From Thermogutta sp. (GTDB lineage: Bacteria > Planctomycetota > Planctomycetia > Pirellulales > Thermoguttaceae), in assembly GCF_014359955.1 (NCBI RefSeq), contig NZ_JACIYL010000173.1, forward strand, positions 1-6,992: 6,992 nucleotides of DNA, given 5' to 3'. The position numbers and the translations under genes are program-made. Shown here in pieces: positions 1 to 5,453 of this stretch. The first letter of the stretch is position 1, and the number at the start of each line of letters is the position of its first letter. The notes beneath the pieces were generated by a model. That model did no database searches and was not told where the DNA came from. It saw only the letters and a list, made by a program, of their open reading frames with translations.

Positions 1-152
1 CCCTATACCGTCGCTGAACCCGGGCATTCGGGATTCGCACTTTGCCAGGCCGTCGGAAGGGGGCCTGGCGAGCTTGGAGGCCATTTTCCCCGACAGTGCG
101 TGAGCTGTACACCGGCGCTTTCTTGCGGGCCATATTTTGTCAGTGACGACTT
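1..152. other. Upstream region of sucC with two hairpin-forming inverted repeats
   Basis: No gene is visible here. Two inverted repeats stand out. At 16-36 a CCCG/CGGG stem (19-22 with 29-32) is extended by GAA/TTC with one bulged A. At 44-69 there is a perfect 8-bp stem, GCCAGGCC (44-51) with GGCCTGGC (62-69), and a 10-nt loop. Neither is followed by a T-run on the + strand, so they are not typical rho-independent terminators. They could lie in the sucC leader or mark the end of an upstream gene outside the window. A GGAGG at 76-80 is too far from the sucC ATG to act as its ribosome binding site. I see no convincing -35/-10 pair. Confidence 0.4.
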
Positions 153-1346
153 ATGAAAATCCACGAGTATCAGGCCAAGGCGTTGTTTCGAGAGTTTGGG
201 GTTCCTGTACCCGCTGGCAAAGTGGCGGAAACGCCCGAGGAGGCGGGCCGCCTCTTTGACGAGCTAGCGGTGCCACGAGCGGTGATCAAGGCTCAGATTC
301 ATGCCGGGGGAAGGGGAAAGGGAACGTTCCGCGAGTTCCCCGACCAGCACGGGGTGCAACTGGTCGCATCTTCGGAAGAGACCCAACAGGTCGCCGCCCG
401 AATGCTCGGGCACACATTGGTGACGGCCCAAACCGGCCCAGAGGGGCGGGTGGTTCGCCGCGTCCTTATCGAGGAGGCGACCAACGTCACACGCGAACTG
501 TACGTGGGCATGGTGGTGGATCGGCAGCGGGAATGCCCGGTTATTCTGGCTTCTGCGGCCGGTGGAATGGATATCGAGACGGTGGCGGCTACCCAACCAG
601 AAGCCATTTTTTATGAGCCGGTGGACGTGAATTTGGGGATCCGCCCCTATCAGAGCCGGAAATTGAGCCAGAAGCTGGGCCTGGGACAGGGCGATCCTGC
701 CCGGCAGTTAGAAGCCGTCCTCCGGGGGATTTCAAGAATTTTTGTGGAAAAAGACTGTAGTCTGGTGGAAATCAATCCCCTGGGAGTGACTGCCGAAGGG
801 CGAATCTTGGCAATGGACGCCAAAATCAATTTTGACGATAACGCTGCGTTCCGGCATCCGGAATGGAAAGAACTCCGAGATGTCCATGAAGAAGATCCCA
901 TTGAACTTCGAGCGAGCGAAGCTGGATTGAGCTACGTCAAGCTTGACGGGGATATTGGGTGCCTCGTGAATGGGGCGGGTTTGGCGATGAGTACGATGGA
1001 CCTGATTATGCTCCACGGGGGGCGTCCGGCCAATTTCCTGGATGTGGGCGGAGGGGCGGACCTCCATCAGGTCATCGAGGCATTTCGGATTCTTCTCGCT
1101 GATTCCAAAGTGAAAGCGGTGCTGGTCAACATATTCGGGGGCATCATGCGGTGCAGCACGATTGCGCAGGCACTTGTGGAAGCGCATCGCACGGTAGGGA
1201 TTACGGTTCCAGTGGTCGTTCGCTTGGAAGGAAATGAGGTGGAACAGGGGCGAAAGATCCTGGCAGAAAGTGGCTTGACGATTATTCCCGCGAGTGATCT
1301 GACGGACGCTGCCCAAAAGGTGGTCGCCGCAGCAGCGGGACGGTGA
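153..1346 (+). CDS. sucC: Succinyl-CoA synthetase (ADP- or GDP-forming), beta subunit
   Basis: This is the nucleotide-binding beta subunit of succinyl-CoA synthetase, a cytoplasmic TCA-cycle enzyme that converts succinyl-CoA, phosphate and ADP/GDP to succinate, CoA and ATP/GTP together with SucD. The 397-residue protein is close to the family length (388 in E. coli). It opens with MKIHEYQAK, matching the family N-terminus, which supports this start. The ATP-grasp part (about 1-240) has Lys46 and the AGGRGK loop (51-56). The expected Mg ligands are Asn208 in EINPL and Asp222 in AMDAK. The C-terminal CoA-ligase domain has NGAGLAM (273-279), the NIFGGI segment (326-331) and the RLEGNE motif (357-362). 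There is no Shine-Dalgarno sequence before the ATG. sucD follows after 117 bp. ATP versus GTP preference cannot be decided by eye. Confidence 0.97.
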   Translation: MKIHEYQAKALFREFGVPVPAGKVAETPEEAGRLFDELAVPRAVIKAQIHAGGRGKGTFREFPDQHGVQLVASSEETQQVAARMLGHTLVTAQTGPEGRVVRRVLIEEATNVTRELYVGMVVDRQRECPVILASAAGGMDIETVAATQPEAIFYEPVDVNLGIRPYQSRKLSQKLGLGQGDPARQLEAVLRGISRIFVEKDCSLVEINPLGVTAEGRILAMDAKINFDDNAAFRHPEWKELRDVHEEDPIELRASEAGLSYVKLDGDIGCLVNGAGLAMSTMDLIMLHGGRPANFLDVGGGADLHQVIEAFRILLADSKVKAVLVNIFGGIMRCSTIAQALVEAHRTVGITVPVVVRLEGNEVEQGRKILAESGLTIIPASDLTDAAQKVVAAAAGR

Positions 1347-1368
1347 TGGGTTTGCTTTCAGGGGAGTG

Positions 1369-1411
1369 TCTGCTCTGGATATTGCGGAAAACGATTCCGT
1401 TTATAAGCAGA
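1369..1411 (+). other. Hairpin-forming inverted repeat in the sucC-sucD gap
   Basis: An inner stem CGGAA (1385-1389) pairs with TTCCG (1395-1399) around a 5-nt loop. An outer stem TCTGCT (1369-1374) pairs with AGCAGA (1406-1411). There is no T-run directly after it, so it is unlikely to be an intrinsic terminator. It could act in mRNA processing or in setting the sucC:sucD ratio; that role is an inference. Confidence 0.4.
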
Positions 1412-1463
1412 GTCGTATCATCGGAGAACGCGTTTTTCATACATTTTCCACGCGGTTTTTTCT

Positions 1464-2342
1464 ATGAGCATCCTGGTTAACAAAGGCACGCGGGTCATCT
1501 GTCAAGGGATCACGGGGAAGGCTGGGAGGTTTCACACTCAGCAGTGTCTGGCGTACGGCACGCAGGTGGTTGGAGGGGTCACGCCCGGCAAAGGAGGCAC
1601 CACGGTTGACGGCGTCCCCGTATTTGACACTGTCGAGGAAGCTGTACGCTCGACGGGGGCCGACGCGACGATGATATTCGTGCCCCCACCATTTGCGGCC
1701 GACGCCATTCTGGAAGCCGTCGATGCGGGGATTAAGCTGATCGTCACGATTACCGAGGGGATTCCTACGCTGGACATGATCCGCGTCATGCCGGTTGTCC
1801 GCCGGGCCGGCGCCCGTCTTATTGGGCCCAACTGTCCTGGAGTGATCACACCCGGTGAGTGCAAAATTGGCATTATGCCGGGTTACATCCATCGGCCTGG
1901 ACGCATCGGAGTGGTGAGCCGATCAGGAACTTTGACCTACGAGGCCGTATGGCAGTTAACGCAGCGGGGACTTGGCCAATCGACCTGTATAGGACTAGGG
2001 GGAGATCCCGTTGTTGGGACCAGCTTTGTTGATGTGCTCGAGCTGTTCGCTGCGGACCCCCAAACCGAAGGGGTTTTTCTCATCGGTGAAATTGGAGGCA
2101 ATGCCGAGGAGCTCGCCGCAGAGTACATTGCGAAACACTTCCGCAAGCCGGTAGCCGCGTTTATCGCGGGAAGAACGGCCCCACCGGGAAAACGGATGGG
2201 CCACGCGGGCGCAGTCATTACCGGGGGACGAGGGACCGCAGACGACAAGATCAAGGCCTTAAAAGCGGCCGGGATTGAAGTGGCCGAGAGCCCCGCCGAG
2301 ATGGGTGAGGCCATGGAGCGCGCGCTGAAAAAGGGGCGTTGA
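1464..2342 (+). CDS. sucD: Succinyl-CoA synthetase, alpha subunit
   Basis: This is the CoA-binding and phosphohistidine-bearing alpha subunit, the partner of the SucC encoded just upstream. The protein has 292 residues, against about 289 in E. coli. The N-terminus [21 protein letters not shown] matches the family start and Rossmann-type CoA-binding domain. Further hallmarks are GGVTPGKGG (37-45), [12 protein letters not shown] (120-131), SRSGTLTYE (152-160) and [12 protein letters not shown] (179-190). The active-site histidine that is phosphorylated in catalysis is His247 in the [10 protein letters not shown] motif. No key residue appears to be missing. The ATG is preceded by a T-rich stretch (1456-1461) and no Shine-Dalgarno sequence. 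The gene is probably cotranscribed with sucC despite the 117-bp spacing, and it ends 65 bp before the convergent sigma factor gene. Confidence 0.97.
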   Translation: MSILVNKGTRVICQGITGKAGRFHTQQCLAYGTQVVGGVTPGKGGTTVDGVPVFDTVEEAVRSTGADATMIFVPPPFAADAILEAVDAGIKLIVTITEGIPTLDMIRVMPVVRRAGARLIGPNCPGVITPGECKIGIMPGYIHRPGRIGVVSRSGTLTYEAVWQLTQRGLGQSTCIGLGGDPVVGTSFVDVLELFAADPQTEGVFLIGEIGGNAEELAAEYIAKHFRKPVAAFIAGRTAPPGKRMGHAGAVITGGRGTADDKIKALKAAGIEVAESPAEMGEAMERALKKGR

Positions 2343-2375
2343 TAACTTGTGACCAGGGGCAGCCAGTCGCACAAA

Positions 2376-2389
2376 GAACCCGCTGGTTC
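2376..2389. terminator. Possible weak hairpin between convergent genes
   Basis: A 5-bp stem, GAACC with GGTTC, encloses a CGCT tetraloop in the 65-bp gap between the ends of sucD and the sigma factor gene. There is no T-run on either side, so intrinsic termination is doubtful. Its position between convergent stops is the main argument for a role. Confidence 0.2.
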
Positions 2390-2407
2390 CCCGATCGGAG
2401 GTAGCAC

Positions 2408-3262
2408 TTACTGGGGGTCACCTTCGAGGGCTCGGGCGAGTTTCTGGAGGGCCTCGGTCTCGATTTGGCGGACTCGCTCTCGGGTAAGGCCCAGAATCTC
2501 TCCGATTTCTTTGAGCGTTTTTGGTTGCTTGTCGTCCAGTCCAAAACGCATGCGCAAAACGGCGGCCTCTCGGGGGTCCATGTGTTTCAATTTCTCCCGA
2601 ATATGGTTCAGACTGTCGTGTGTGACGAGCTCTTCATCGGGAGGGCGAAACCGCTCGTCTTCCAGCATTTCGCCGAGTGACCACCCGTTGTCCGCCTGAT
2701 CCGTTTGCGGCGTCAGATTGTAGATCCGAATCGCCTTCTTGATAATGCCCAGCTTTTTACGGGGTATTCCCAGAACGCGGGCGACTTCTTCTGGTGTGGG
2801 CGTTCGCCCCAACTCTTCAGCAAGCCGGGTGCTGGCTCTCCGCCATTTGGAGAGCAATTCCACCATGTAAGCGGGAATCCGCACGGTCTTCCCGCAGTTG
2901 ATCAGCGCCCGTTTGATGGACTGTTTGATCCAGTAACTGGCGTAGGTGGAAAACCGCGTGCCGATGGCAGGATCGTATCCTTCCACCGCGCGCAGCAAGC
3001 CAAGATTTCCCTCCTCGATGAGGTCCTGCAGGCTGAGGCCTTTGCCTACGTAATTCCGGGCAATATTGACGACCAGGCGGAGATTGGCCCGTACCATGCG
3101 GTCTCTCGCCACGGGATCGCCATTGCCGATGGCGATGGCGAGCTCCATTTCCTCCTCAGGAGTGAGAAGGGGAGTTTCATTGATCTCCCGGAGGTACGAC
3201 TCCAGTGGTGAATGCACATCATGATCCTCGGAGTACCGTCGTTTCGTCTTGGTCTTCTTCAT
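2408..3262 (-). CDS. RpoD-family (sigma-70) RNA polymerase sigma factor, compact type without region 1.1
   Basis: This sigma factor directs RNA polymerase to promoters. The 284-residue protein has sigma-70 regions in order: region 1.2 (about 17-50, with LESYLREINETPLLTPEEE), region 2 (about 51-120), region 3 (about 130-205) and region 4 (about 218-281). Region 2 carries the core-binding DLIEEGNLGLLRAVEGYDP (80-98) and the -10-recognising FSTYASYWIKQSIKRAL (104-120). Region 4 has a helix-turn-helix (250-272, LKEIGEILGLTRERVRQIE) for the -35 element. The lysine/arginine-rich N-terminus is short and lacks the acidic region 1.1 of primary sigma factors, so a group 2 (RpoS/SigB-type cyanobacterial-like) factor or a shortened primary factor fits best. 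An in-frame TGA three codons upstream fixes the ATG as the first possible start. No Shine-Dalgarno sequence is visible. Confidence 0.95.
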   Translation of the reverse strand: MKKTKTKRRYSEDHDVHSPLESYLREINETPLLTPEEEMELAIAIGNGDPVARDRMVRANLRLVVNIARNYVGKGLSLQDLIEEGNLGLLRAVEGYDPAIGTRFSTYASYWIKQSIKRALINCGKTVRIPAYMVELLSKWRRASTRLAEELGRTPTPEEVARVLGIPRKKLGIIKKAIRIYNLTPQTDQADNGWSLGEMLEDERFRPPDEELVTHDSLNHIREKLKHMDPREAAVLRMRFGLDDKQPKTLKEIGEILGLTRERVRQIETEALQKLARALEGDPQ

Positions 3263-3282
3263 AGGTGCTCAGTCGGCATTGG

Positions 3283-3349
3283 AACGACATTGAGACTCCC
3301 TGACCCAATGAACCTATCGACCCTTGGCCGAGGTTTCCTGCATGTCGTT
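3283..3349. repeat. 8-bp inverted repeat upstream of the sigma factor gene
   Basis: AACGACAT at 3283-3290 is repeated in inverted form as ATGTCGTT at 3342-3349, with 51 bp between. It lies 21-87 bp upstream of the sigma factor start codon, where operator half-sites could sit. Chance occurrence cannot be excluded. Confidence 0.3.
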
Positions 3350-3371
3350 GGAAAACTGACAAGCTAAGCCG

Positions 3372-3424
3372 ACGCAACCGGATGCGCCGAATGTGATGAG
3401 GAGATCAGTTTTGGCCGGTTGCGT
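3372..3424. repeat. Perfect 10-bp inverted repeat upstream of the sigma factor gene
   Basis: ACGCAACCGG (3372-3381) is matched exactly by CCGGTTGCGT (3415-3424), with 33 bp between. A related CCGACGCAA occurs at 3369-3377 and again at 3463-3471. It could be a regulator binding site or the base of an RNA stem. The function is unknown. Confidence 0.4.
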
Positions 3425-3610
3425 AGATCGTGCTTGGTGTAGGGGAGGGCAGACACCACCGACCGACGCAATCAGCGGGTCTGGCCTGCGTCGCACGTCT
3501 TGCCATAACAGGGGAAACTGATAAACTGATGATAGATGGAGCCGGGCAGCCTATCCCCCGGTCGGGCGGTTGAGCCGAGTCTAACCAGAGACGACCGAGA
3601 TGTAGCGCTC

Positions 3611-3657
3611 CGCTCAGGAACACCACCTCACCGAGTTTGGGGTGGCGGGGCTGAGTG
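3611..3657. other. Imperfect hairpin, possible structured RNA
   Basis: CGCTCAG (3611-3617) can pair with CTGAGTG (3651-3657) with one G-T wobble. Inside it, CCACCTC (3623-3629) pairs with GGGGTGG (3639-3645), also with one wobble. The two stems are separated by a symmetric 5+5 internal loop. The strand of any transcript is not clear. Confidence 0.3.
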
Positions 3658-3725
3658 ACGCCGACGAGACGGTGATCGCCCGAGTCCTGGGGGGGACCGG
3701 CTTCCGATCAGACGCTTGATTGGAA

Positions 3726-3731
3726 TATAAA
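3726..3731 (+). promoter_or_regulatory. Possible -10 element of the tRNA-Ser promoter
   Basis: TATAAA lies 47 bp upstream of the tRNA in otherwise GC-rich DNA and resembles a sigma-70 -10 box. The best -35 candidate at the right distance, TTCCGA (3702-3707), is poor. Transcription from here would start near 3738, inside the 3735-3770 palindrome. Confidence 0.25.
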
Positions 3732-3734
3732 CGT

Positions 3735-3770
3735 ACCCCACAAACGGGGATTGATCCCCCGTGGTGGGGT
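3735..3770. repeat. Nested 36-bp palindrome directly upstream of tRNA-Ser
   Basis: The outer arms ACCCCAC (3735-3741) and GTGGGGT (3764-3770) are perfect inverse complements. Inside, GGGGA (3746-3750) pairs with TCCCC (3755-3759) around a TTGA loop. The structure ends 7 bp before the mature tRNA 5' end. It could be a precursor-tRNA leader hairpin or a protein-binding site near the integration target. Confidence 0.5.
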
Positions 3771-3777
3771 GATATAC

Positions 3778-3865
3778 GGAGAGGTGGCCGAGTGGTCTAA
3801 GGCGCGGGTTTGCTAAATCCGTAGGGGTGTTCAACCCCTCGCAGGTTCGAATCCTGTCCTCTCCG
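3778..3865 (+). tRNA. tRNA-Ser with anticodon GCU
   Basis: The cloverleaf is complete. The acceptor stem GGAGAGG (3778-3784) pairs with CCTCTCC (3858-3864), followed by G as discriminator base (3865). The D-stem is GCC/GGC (3787-3789, 3801-3803). The anticodon stem 3805-3809/3817-3821 encloses loop TTGCTAA with anticodon GCT at 3812-3814, which reads AGC/AGU serine codons. The long variable arm (GGGG...CCCC, about 3824-3838) is typical of class II tRNA-Ser. The T-arm is 3841-3857 with loop TTCGAAT. CCA is not encoded and must be added after transcription. The 3' half serves as integration target for the element to the right, and the tRNA remains intact. Confidence 0.97.
3831..3865. other. Probable left attachment site (attL) within the tRNA-Ser 3' half
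   Basis: Elements with tyrosine recombinases often recombine within the 3' part of tRNA genes and restore it with their own copy. Here the integrase frame ends inside the tRNA variable arm, so the shared core probably covers some or all of the T-arm and acceptor 3' strand. The exact core can only be set by finding the matching attR outside the window. Confidence 0.6.
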
Positions 3866-5210
3866 TTAAGTGATGTTGTAGCAATAAGTTACGACGCGCA
3901 AGGGGTTGCATAAGGTTGCAATTGAGCGGGCTTTGGGATTCAAAGTTCCCTATCTTGCGGCCCCTTGCGGGAGCCTGCTGTGCCGCATTTTGTGCCACCC
4001 GTGCGCCGGATTCTGTGCCACTGTTCGTTTGAACACCAGTGGTGTCCGGCTGTACACGGTTCGAGTCCACTTTGGTCTTGGGCCTCCACTGGAGAGCCGC
4101 CTCATACACCGCATCCGTGGGATCCACATAATGGCGTAACGCGATAGAGGGGGTATTGCCCAACCACTTGGTGACCACGGCCAGTGGGAAGGCTTGGGCC
4201 AAGTCGCTTTCGCAGCTTGCCCGCAGGTTGTGCCAGAGTCTTGGCCAAGGTTCCAATCCCGCCCGGCGAATGATCTTCTCAAAGGTGGTTCGCAGGTTGC
4301 AGTTGATCCAGCCAGCAGGGCCTTGAGCGCGCCGGCGGTATTCTTCCGGGAACACGTATTCCGCCCCGGGTAACGTGGCGTCCCACGCCTCTTCCAGGTA
4401 GGGCTTCAGCAGAGGAAACATCGGTATGACGCGATAGGGCTTCCCCTTGCTGGCCGTCTTCGGTGAGGATACCACGATCCGGCCATCCGCCCAGTCGACG
4501 TCCGCCCAGCGTAGAGAGAAGGCCTCCGATGGGATCCGCAATCCACCGAAGCGGGCGAGGGCGATGAGAAGCCGCCACCATACGTTGGGGGCGTTCTCAA
4601 TCAGCCGGAGTGTGTCCTCTACGGTCACATACACGCGCCGGCCAGAGGGATCACCCGCCCGGTGCTTCACGAATCCAAAAGGATTGCCCTGGATCAATCC
4701 CATCCGCTGGGCGTGGGCAAAGAACATCCGGGCAAACTGGAGCCGCTTGTGGATCGTGGTATCGGCCAGCCCCTGGCCCATCAGATACTGGCGGAACGCC
4801 TCCGCCTTTTCCGGCGTGACATCGGCAAGCCGACACTCCCGCCCGAAGAAGTCGCGCAGATTGCGGATCGTATGCCCCCACACAACGCGAGTAGCGGGCG
4901 TACAGGTCCCCTGGCGCGATGCCACGTAATCATCAAGGTACGGTCCCAGTTTCGCCACAGCCACGGAGTCGATCAGCCCCGCCTTGGCCAGCTTCTCTTT
5001 GAGGGCCTCACCGATCGTGTTCAACCAGGTTGCAGTGGCCTGCTGGACCGGCAAGCCGCTGATCCGGGACGCCAGCAACGCCTCCACGTGGACACGGATA
5101 CTTTCCGCCGTCTTTTTGTCCACGCGGCCAAGACGAAGAGTTTTCCGCTTGCCATCGGGGGCCACGAAGAGGATCCGCCAGCCCTTGCCGTCTTTTGCTA
5201 CGCTTGCCAT
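3831..5210 (-). CDS. Tyrosine recombinase (phage-type site-specific integrase), C-terminus overlapping tRNA-Ser
   Basis: The protein integrates and excises the element at tRNA-Ser. I place the start at the ATG at 5210 (459 residues) because AAAGGAG lies 6 nt upstream (5217-5223); a TTG at 5243 in the same frame would add 11 residues but has no such site. The N-terminal part (about 1-70) is basic and probably binds arm sites. A SAM-like core-binding domain follows (about 85-185), then the catalytic domain (about 195-375). Catalytic residues are Arg225 in GGLRIPSE, Lys251 in SPKT, His327 and Arg330 in HNLR, and nucleophile Tyr361 in RHYVDP. The usual second His/Trp in LGH is Asn352 (WLGN). A tail of about 95 low-complexity residues follows the tyrosine. 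The last residues TGFEPARG are the antisense translation of the tRNA T-arm and variable arm, including the stop codon. Confidence 0.95.
   Translation of the reverse strand: MASVAKDGKGWRILFVAPDGKRKTLRLGRVDKKTAESIRVHVEALLASRISGLPVQQATATWLNTIGEALKEKLAKAGLIDSVAVAKLGPYLDDYVASRQGTCTPATRVVWGHTIRNLRDFFGRECRLADVTPEKAEAFRQYLMGQGLADTTIHKRLQFARMFFAHAQRMGLIQGNPFGFVKHRAGDPSGRRVYVTVEDTLRLIENAPNVWWRLLIALARFGGLRIPSEAFSLRWADVDWADGRIVVSSPKTASKGKPYRVIPMFPLLKPYLEEAWDATLPGAEYVFPEEYRRRAQGPAGWINCNLRTTFEKIIRRAGLEPWPRLWHNLRASCESDLAQAFPLAVVTKWLGNTPSIALRHYVDPTDAVYEAALQWRPKTKVDSNRVQPDTTGVQTNSGTESGARVAQNAAQQAPARGRKIGNFESQSPLNCNLMQPLARRNLLLQHHLTERTGFEPARG
3904..3920. repeat. Tandem GGTTGCA direct repeats near attL, candidate integrase arm sites
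   Basis: GGTTGCA occurs at 3904-3910 and 3914-3920, a 10-bp period that would put both on the same DNA face. They begin 39 bp inside the element from the tRNA end. Similar copies lie at 4295-4301 and 5028-5034. Arm-type sites of this sort are known for lambda-like integrases, but the assignment here is an inference. Confidence 0.3.
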
Positions 5211-5216
5211 AGAGAG

Positions 5217-5223
5217 CTCCTTT
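5217..5223 (-). promoter_or_regulatory. Ribosome binding site that decides the integrase start
   Basis: AAAGGAG on the - strand lies 6 nt before the ATG at 5210. It favours this start over the upstream in-frame TTG at 5243. Confidence 0.75.
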
Positions 5224-5388
5224 CTGCTTATTGGTGCTGTCAACTGCTATTGGACCCGCTAGGCTGTTACAAAGCAACCCAGAGAAAAAACGTGGAAAGA
5301 AAGTGTGGTCGAAGGCCCGGGGGTTCCCGCGGCCGTCGACAGGTCGGAACCATTGGGAAGGACCCGTGAGAGGGGGTGGGTGGTGTAC

Positions 5389-5421
5389 AAAAAAACCCGC
5401 CCGAGTGTTTACTCAGGCGGG
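5389..5421 (-). terminator. Rho-independent terminator after the capsid gene
   Basis: Read on the - strand, CCCGCC pairs with GGCGGG (5416-5421 with 5396-5401). After one C-A mismatch, four more base pairs (5411-5414 with 5403-5406) close a 4-nt loop. Seven T residues follow directly (5395-5389). It lies 32 bp beyond the capsid gene stop and should end transcription of the capsid operon before the integrase gene. The 180 bp between it and the integrase start should contain the integrase promoter, but I see no clear -35/-10 pair there. Confidence 0.9.
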
Positions 5422-5453
5422 CCACCCAGGAGGAGCTTGGTTTTTGTAACCCG

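Larger units (their letters stand above)
3263..3777. other. 515-bp gap between sigma factor and tRNA-Ser, rich in inverted repeats
   Basis: I find no reading frame here with recognisable protein character. The left part should hold the promoter and leader of the sigma factor gene on the - strand, and the right part the tRNA-Ser promoter. Visible structures are an 8-bp inverted repeat (3283-3290 with 3342-3349), a perfect 10-bp inverted repeat (3372-3381 with 3415-3424), a tandem 8-bp duplication AAACTGAT (3515-3530), an imperfect hairpin (3611-3657) and a nested palindrome (3735-3770). A small RNA could be present, but I do not recognise a known family. Confidence 0.5.

Noticed and set aside
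44..69. Strong 8-bp hairpin upstream of sucC as a rho-independent terminator
   Set aside because: There is no T-run after it on the + strand or on the - strand.
732..1316. 194-residue open frame on the - strand opposite sucC
   Set aside because: It lies fully inside sucC, is rich in His/Arg/Pro as expected of an antisense frame, and has no family character.
2705..3211. 168-residue open frame on the + strand opposite the sigma factor
   Set aside because: It is the complement of conserved sigma-70 regions and shows no protein family features.
3515..3530. Tandem AAACTGAT duplication as the start of a CRISPR or other repeat array
   Set aside because: There are only two 8-bp units, with no spacers and no further copies nearby.
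3314..3834. Three short - strand open frames (60-73 residues) in the gap before and into the tRNA
   Set aside because: They overlap each other or the tRNA, have no ribosome binding sites and are rich in Arg/Pro/Ser without any motif; random frames in GC-rich DNA explain them.
4058..4068. GGTTCGAGTCC inside the integrase gene, resembling a tRNA T-arm and perhaps an old attachment site
   Set aside because: The flanking bases do not form a 5-bp T-stem and no acceptor or anticodon arm is nearby; it encodes part of the integrase tail.
5211..5243. In-frame TTG start at 5243 for the integrase, adding 11 residues
   Set aside because: It has no Shine-Dalgarno sequence, and the ATG at 5210 has AAAGGAG at ideal spacing; the extra residues show no domain character.
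5238..5243. Perfect TTGACA on the - strand as -35 box of the integrase promoter
   Set aside because: A -10 box 17 bp downstream would overlap the integrase ribosome binding site, and nothing resembling TATAAT is there.
4662..5369. 235-residue open frame on the + strand opposite the integrase
   Set aside because: It is antisense to a well-supported recombinase gene, has no recognisable domain and overlaps several other shadow frames.
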